Assembly: GCA_023253495.1 (NCBI GenBank)
Contig: JALRGF010000173.1
Location: 1 to 9,662 of the forward strand
Direction: 5' to 3'
Length of the DNA stretch: 9,662 nucleotides
DNA from: Verrucomicrobiales bacterium
Lineage (GTDB): Bacteria; Verrucomicrobiota; Verrucomicrobiia; Verrucomicrobiales; V1-33
The notes beneath the pieces were generated by a model. The model did not search any database. It saw only the letters and a program-made list of their open reading frames with translations, and was not told the origin of the DNA. A program made the position numbers and the translations under genes. Each line of letters begins with the position of its first letter. Positions within the stretch are counted from its first letter, which is position 1. This document shows, in pieces, positions 6,436-9,662 of the stretch.

Positions 6436-6984
6436 CTACCAGTCGGAGGTGACGAGACGGAGGTCCTGGCCGGCGCCGGGCAGGGCGGCCAGCAACGAGC
6501 GCACCGGCTGGTCGTGCCCGGGCAGCCGCAGGTCCGGCCGGATTTCCGCCAGCGGCTGCAGCACGAACCGGCGTTCGGCCAGGCGCGGGTGCGGCAGCTC
6601 CAGAAACGCGCTGCGCCGGACCAGCTCACCGGCATACAGCAGATCAAGGTCAATCGGCCGCGGGTCGTTTTTCGCCCGTTCCGTCGGTCGCCCCATGGCC
6701 GATTCCACCGCGCGCAGCCGCTCCAGCAGCGATTCAGGGTCGCCGCCATAACTGATTTCCATGACCGCATTGTAGAACGATGCGGTACCCGGTGCGCAGC
6801 CGACCGGCTCGGTTTCATAAACCGACGACACCAGCACCGGCTGCGTGGCATCGGCGAGCAGGCGGACCGCGCCGGCCGCGAGGCGCAGACAGGCCAATCG
6901 GTCCCCCATGTTTGATCCGAGCGACAGGCCGCAGCGGTGCAGGGTGAATGGATCGTGGGTTCGGCCGGCAGGTTGACGGATCAT
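6436..6984 (-). CDS. folK: 2-amino-4-hydroxy-6-hydroxymethyldihydropteridine pyrophosphokinase (HPPK)
   Basis: HPPK transfers pyrophosphate from ATP to 6-hydroxymethyl-7,8-dihydropterin in folate synthesis. The 182-residue protein shows the family landmarks in order: LGSNMGDR (22-29), SSVYETEPVG (53-62), FYNAV (70-74), the signature DPRPIDLDLL (107-116) with Mg-binding Asp112 and Asp114, and LPHPRL (130-135). About 19 residues precede the first strand, more than in E. coli HPPK; ATG 6984 is the first ATG before the core, and the frame upstream to 7053 has no family similarity. It is the first gene of a minus-strand pair with panB, an adjacency also found in E. coli; PanB uses a folate cofactor, which may explain the link. 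It diverges from the coiled-coil gene across 128 bp in which I found no convincing promoter. Confidence 0.96.
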   Translation of the reverse strand: MIRQPAGRTHDPFTLHRCGLSLGSNMGDRLACLRLAAGAVRLLADATQPVLVSSVYETEPVGCAPGTASFYNAVMEISYGGDPESLLERLRAVESAMGRPTERAKNDPRPIDLDLLYAGELVRRSAFLELPHPRLAERRFVLQPLAEIRPDLRLPGHDQPVRSLLAALPGAGQDLRLVTSDW

Positions 6985-7112
6985 GAGGGTGGCACTCGGC
7001 CATCGTGAAGGTGAAAGGAATTCCCGGCGGCGCAATCGTCGAGCCGGCCCCATCAGCGCTCATCCGGTTTTCCCGCGACAAACAGTCGTCCGATGGCATG
7101 GTGCCTGGCATT

Positions 7113-7667
7113 ATGGATTGGAACGCCATTCTCAAATCTCCGTTCACCTGGGGCCTCGCCCTCGGTTGTCTGTTCTTCGTGCTCTCCGCCTGGGGGCACT
7201 TCAAAACCAAACACGAATTCCGCCGCTACCGAAAACACCTGAGCGACAAGCTTGATCTGGATGCGGCCCAGCTCGAATCGCTCAAACGGGAAAAAGACTC
7301 GCTGCTCAAGGAAAACGAAAACCTCCGGCTGCGCATCGGCATGCTCGCCGAAAAACCCGATGCCAAAATCGTCCGCGACCTGGAAATCCTCGCCCGCGCC
7401 GAAAAACGCATGGTCCTGCGCGCCCCGGGATTCGCCCCGGCCTGGGAAGCCGCCAAAACCGAGGCCGCTGATGAGGTGGCCCACGAGGAAATGGGCAAGA
7501 GCCTGCCCAAACGCTTCTTCAACCGCCTCTTCGGCAATGCCTCGCTCAAGCTGCTCGACAGCGCGCAGACGGAGGCGGCCGCGGACAGCGCCCCGGCCAC
7601 CGGCCACACGCCGGCCCCCACCCCGCCGGCCCCGCCCGCCGAGACCACCCCGAAACCGGCCGCCTGA
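7113..7667 (+). CDS. Small membrane-anchored coiled-coil protein, uncharacterised
   Basis: I do not recognise a named family, although similar proteins seem familiar from Opitutae-type genomes. The 184 residues comprise a short N-terminus, one hydrophobic segment at about 11-29 (FTWGLALGCLFFVLSAWG), a charged heptad-rich region at about 34-100 (RYRKHLSDKLDLDAAQLESL, then KENENLRLRI) and a more conserved-looking patch at 101-141 (APGFAPAWEAAK, then KSLPKRFFNRLFG). A Pro/Ala-rich, probably disordered tail occupies 151-184. The likely topology is a single N-terminal anchor with a coiled-coil body; the side of the membrane is uncertain, but Arg/Lys-rich residues directly after the helix favour the cytoplasm. 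I chose ATG 7113 because the anchor follows immediately; in-frame ATG 7098 and GTG or ATG codons further up remain possible. No Shine-Dalgarno is visible. The HAD gene follows after 48 nt, probably in the same operon. Confidence 0.8.
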   Translation: MDWNAILKSPFTWGLALGCLFFVLSAWGHFKTKHEFRRYRKHLSDKLDLDAAQLESLKREKDSLLKENENLRLRIGMLAEKPDAKIVRDLEILARAEKRMVLRAPGFAPAWEAAKTEAADEVAHEEMGKSLPKRFFNRLFGNASLKLLDSAQTEAAADSAPATGHTPAPTPPAPPAETTPKPAA

Positions 7668-7715
7668 CCACTCGGCGTCCTTCGCAACGATTGCGATTTC
7701 CGTCATCCCCTGATC

Positions 7716-8336
7716 GTGACCCCCTGGAATTTTCCCCTGACCGTTCCACCCGGTGATTTCGCCGGCTTCATCTTCGACTGCGACGGCACCCTGATCGATT
7801 CCATGCCGCTCCACTGGCACGCGTGGCGCGTCGCCCTGCAGGAACAACAGGCCCCGTTTGACTTCACCGAGGAAATGCACCACGCCTTCGCCGGCCAGAG
7901 CATCCCCGAAACCGTCGCCGTCTGCAACGCCCGCTACGGCTGCCAGATCGACCCGGCCCGCGTCGAAATCGCCCGCACCGAATACTTCTTTTCCCACCTC
8001 GACGAACTCCGGGTGGTCGAGCCAGTGGTCGATTTCGCCCGCGCCCAGTTCGGCCGGCTCCCGCTCGCGGTGGCCAGCGGCAGCGACCGCAATATCGTCG
8101 TTCGCGAACTGACCCACCTCGGACTGATCGATCTCTTTCCCGTCATCGTCACCGCCGATGACGTCGCCCGCAGCAAACCGGCCCCCGATCTGTTCCTGCT
8201 CGCCGCGCAGCAGCTCGGGATACCCCCGTCGGCCTGCCTCGTCTTCGAGGACGGCCACAACGGATTGCGGGCCGCCGAGGCCGCAGGCATGCCGTGGGTC
8301 TACGTGCCGACCAACGAGCCGCGGGACGCCGCCTAA
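7716..8336 (+). CDS. HAD-superfamily phosphatase, YqaB/beta-phosphoglucomutase-like
   Basis: The 206 residues contain all four HAD motifs: motif I FDCDGTLIDS (nucleophile Asp21, acid/base Asp23), motif II VASGS (Ser121), motif III RSKPAPD (Lys154) and motif IV VFEDGHNG (Glu178, Asp179). A small alpha-helical cap lies between motif I and motif II (about 30-100). The run MPLHWHAWR after motif I resembles the sugar-phosphate phosphatase/phosphoglucomutase branch (YqaB, CbbY), so a small phosphorylated sugar is the likely substrate; sequence alone does not identify it. The start is GTG 7716: the first in-frame ATG, at 7803, would cut away motif I. No Shine-Dalgarno is seen. It lies 48 nt after the coiled-coil gene on the same strand. 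Its TAA at 8334-8336 overlaps the end of the opposing disrupted ORF. Confidence 0.92.
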   Translation: MTPWNFPLTVPPGDFAGFIFDCDGTLIDSMPLHWHAWRVALQEQQAPFDFTEEMHHAFAGQSIPETVAVCNARYGCQIDPARVEIARTEYFFSHLDELRVVEPVVDFARAQFGRLPLAVASGSDRNIVVRELTHLGLIDLFPVIVTADDVARSKPAPDLFLLAAQQLGIPPSACLVFEDGHNGLRAAEAAGMPWVYVPTNEPRDAA

Positions 8337-8629
8337 GGTCCCCCCTGGCGGGCCGCCTTGGATACGTACCGGCAGACCGTCGGGGAATGGCGCGGGACCC
8401 GGGCGGGAAACTCCGCGACTTTTTCGGGTCGATCGGCCCGAGCGCGGCGCCGACCACCCCGACCGTCACCAGCATGACCGCCCAGCGCAAATGGGTGCGC
8501 GCGGCCACCCCCATCGCCGCCAGCGCCTCCCCCTCCCCGAGGCGCGGCAACTGCTTCGGATTTTCCACCCGCACCCCGGTCAGCAGCCTTCACGTCCGCC
8601 CCCGTGATTCCCCACCGACTGTTTGCCAC
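8333..8629 (-). pseudogene. Possible small membrane-protein gene with two compensating frameshifts
   Basis: A 98-codon frame runs from GTG 8629 to TAG 8335-8333, but its middle part has poor third-position G+C and a low-complexity Gly/Arg product. The neighbouring frame, open at about 8585-8400, has very high third-position G+C and encodes a sensible segment: VENPKQLPRLGEGEAL, then RTHLRW and a hydrophobic stretch AVMLVTVGVVGAALGP. The first frame again looks coding from about 8419 to its stop. One base too many near 8575-8590 and one A too few in the A5 run (8424-8420) would join them into a single protein of about 98 residues with one membrane helix. It lies 50 nt after the CehA-module gene on the same strand. 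It could be a sequencing error, a pseudogene, or a smaller real gene in one frame. I recognise no family. It covers most of the gap 8337-8679. Confidence 0.35.
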
Positions 8630-8679
8630 TTTCAGGTCGCGTGCGCCGGCCCGGATTCCGGTGCCTCACGCCGCCGGCA

Positions 8680-9234
8680 TCAGGCTCGCGGTGCGACCAC
8701 GAAGGTGAGCAGCACGTCGCTTCGGAACCCGAGATCCTGGCTGCCCTGGCCCGCATTCACATTGAATACGGCCGCGCGCCGCCCGGCATCGCGGCTCCAC
8801 AGTCGCAGCACCCGCTTCTCCTCGGCGGCCCCGGTCAAGGCACCGGATGGCACCACCTCCAGCTTCAGCCACCGGTCGCGCGCGGCATCGTCATCCGATC
8901 GCAACAACTGAGCACACTCGATTCCCAGCGGGGTGGTCAGCCCGGCGGTGTTTTGAATGACGATTTCAAATTCGGTCCACCCGCCCTGCACCAGTTCCGG
9001 ACGGGCCGCCACGGCCGATGCCTTGACCCGGCCCTCCGGGGAAATGTTCACCTCAACCAAGCGCGGCCGCGCCGGCTCCGCGTCCCGGCCGGAGACTCCC
9101 ACCGCTCCGAGGAGCACGGCCACCGCCAGAACCGGCCACCGGAATCCGCGCCCGCGACGGGACGGCCCCTGCCGCGAGGGCACAATCCGCGGCCCCCTCC
9201 TCAGCCCGGCGGCTCCCTCCCGGAAACCAAACAT
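8680..9234 (-). CDS. Small exported protein resembling the N-terminal module of CehA/McbA-family metallohydrolases
   Basis: The 184-residue protein begins with an Arg-rich stretch and a hydrophobic segment (about 33-47) ending VSG, consistent with a signal peptide or membrane anchor. Residues about 56-180 look like a beta-rich domain: FEIVIQNTAGLTTPLGIE, then RVLRLWSRDAGRRAAVFNV, then GQGSQDLGFRSDVLLTF. From memory, these runs match the N-terminal domain of CehA/McbA-family proteins of Planctomycetes and Verrucomicrobia. No PHP-type metal site follows; the frame stops at 8682-8680, so the module stands alone. I chose ATG 9234 because AAGGAGG lies 6 nt upstream; in-frame ATGs at 9267 and 9252 precede that site, and the former would overlap the upstream stop as ATGA. 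It sits 29 nt after the CehA/McbA C-terminal gene, probably in one operon. It could be a split or truncated hydrolase or a separate binding protein. Confidence 0.7.
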   Translation of the reverse strand: MFGFREGAAGLRRGPRIVPSRQGPSRRGRGFRWPVLAVAVLLGAVGVSGRDAEPARPRLVEVNISPEGRVKASAVAARPELVQGGWTEFEIVIQNTAGLTTPLGIECAQLLRSDDDAARDRWLKLEVVPSGALTGAAEEKRVLRLWSRDAGRRAAVFNVNAGQGSQDLGFRSDVLLTFVVAPRA

Positions 9235-9240
9235 CGTGCG

Positions 9241-9247
9241 CCTCCTT
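9241..9247 (-). promoter_or_regulatory. Strong Shine-Dalgarno that sets the start at 9234
   Basis: The minus strand reads AAGGAGG with a 6-nt spacer (CGCACG) before ATG 9234. It is a near-perfect complement to the 16S rRNA tail and the only strong ribosome-binding site I found before any start in this window. It favours 9234 over the in-frame ATGs at 9267 and 9252. Confidence 0.85.
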
Positions 9248-9263
9248 TCCATCGCCTCAGGGT

Positions 9264-9662
9264 TCATGATTCGGGGGGTGATTCTTCAATGATCCGACGA
9301 TAAACGGCACGGGCGTGGTCGTAGTCGACGACCGCCTGGGCGCGCTCCTCACCACGGTACGTCTTCTCCTTGCTCTTCCAGCATTGTTCCAGCCCGGCCA
9401 GCAGCCACTCGGCGCTCTCGCGCGACGCCCGCACCGGCCGATCATCCACCCGCACCGTGATCGGATTGGTGTGCGCACTCGGAAACACCCGCACCGCCAC
9501 CCAGCTGCTGCGGGTGATCGGCGGCGCCTCAAACCGCAGACCGGTCAGCGTGCCGTCCGCTTTGACTTCGCGGGTGGCGACCGGCCGGCCGTTGACAATC
9601 AACTCGACCGGCACCGTGCCCACTCCCTCCCGGCGGACCGCCGCCGTGACCGTGAAATACCC
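9264..9662 (-). CDS. CehA/McbA-family metallohydrolase-like protein, C-terminal part (5' end outside window)
   Basis: The frame is open from the window edge (first visible residues GYFTVTAAVRREG) to TGA 9266-9264, giving 132 residues, so the GTG at 9623 is not a supported start. The sequence resembles the C-terminal part of CehA/McbA-family proteins as I remember them: VELIVNGRPVATREV, then RSSWVAVRVFPSAHTNPITV, then the run RASRESAEWLLAGLEQCW and a terminal helix EERAQAVVDYDHARAVYRRI. In full-length relatives this follows a PHP-like metal-dependent hydrolase domain, whose residues would lie to the right of this window and cannot be checked here. The substrate is unknown; the named members act on carbamate or amide compounds, but most environmental homologues are uncharacterised. 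It is the upstream member of a minus-strand group with the small module gene that follows. Confidence 0.7.
   Translation of the reverse strand, partial: GYFTVTAAVRREGVGTVPVELIVNGRPVATREVKADGTLTGLRFEAPPITRSSWVAVRVFPSAHTNPITVRVDDRPVRASRESAEWLLAGLEQCWKSKEKTYRGEERAQAVVDYDHARAVYRRIIEESPPES

Noticed and set aside
6037..6915. 292-codon open frame on the + strand across panB and folK
   Set aside because: It is antisense to two well-identified enzymes and shows no domain signature.
7093..7116. sigma54-like GG-N10-GG site before the coiled-coil gene
   Set aside because: The TGGCATG half is present but the invariant GC of the -12 element is GG, and it lies too close to or over the start codon.
7053..8258. 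401-codon open frame antisense to the coiled-coil and HAD genes
   Set aside because: It spans two genes and their gap on the other strand; the product is Gly/Asp/Glu-rich low-complexity sequence, as expected from a shadow frame.
8680..9234. Twin-arginine (Tat) signal in the small exported protein, around SRRGRGF
   Set aside because: The order does not fit S-R-R-x-F-L-K, and several other arginines lie nearby. A Sec-type signal or anchor explains it as well.

Overview
This GC-rich window (roughly two-thirds G+C by eye) carries ordinary chromosomal genes from what looks like a Verrucomicrobiota bacterium, possibly near Opitutae. The taxonomic clues are indirect. They are a secreted lamin-tail protein with the C-terminal module common in that phylum, CehA/McbA-type modules that I know mainly from Planctomycetes and Verrucomicrobia, and almost no Shine-Dalgarno sequences. 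I see no CRISPR array, tRNA, rRNA, transposase or phage gene.

Layout, left to right. The 3' part of a lamin-tail-domain protein (1-741, +) ends in a 22-bp tandem duplication that contains its stop codon. A plausible sigma70-type promoter (931-960) follows and leads into a complete myo-inositol oxygenase (987-1904, +). A 393-bp gap separates this from a convergent cryptochrome/photolyase-family gene (2298-3785, -) whose iron-sulfur cysteine segment is missing. Next is an ammonium transporter gene (4037-5518, -) with a strong intrinsic terminator (3973-4012) and a good sigma54 promoter match upstream (5605-5621). Upstream of amt on the same strand are panB (5659-6432) and folK (6436-6984), only 3 nt apart. 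Diverging from folK on the + strand are a small membrane-anchored coiled-coil protein (7113-7667) and a HAD phosphatase (7716-8336). The right end is a minus-strand group: the C-terminus of a CehA/McbA-family protein (9264 to the window edge), a small exported protein resembling the N-terminal module of that family (8680-9234, with the only strong Shine-Dalgarno in the window), and a probably frameshifted small membrane-protein ORF (8333-8629).

Functional themes. folK-panB links folate and pantothenate synthesis in a translationally coupled pair. amt appears to be an independent nitrogen-regulated unit. MIOX would convert myo-inositol to D-glucuronate, but no other inositol or glucuronate gene is in view. 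I found no clear new multi-gene system. The most useful leads are the sigma54-amt promoter, the cluster-less photolyase relative, the split-looking CehA/McbA modules, and the frame-disrupted ORF between HAD and that group.
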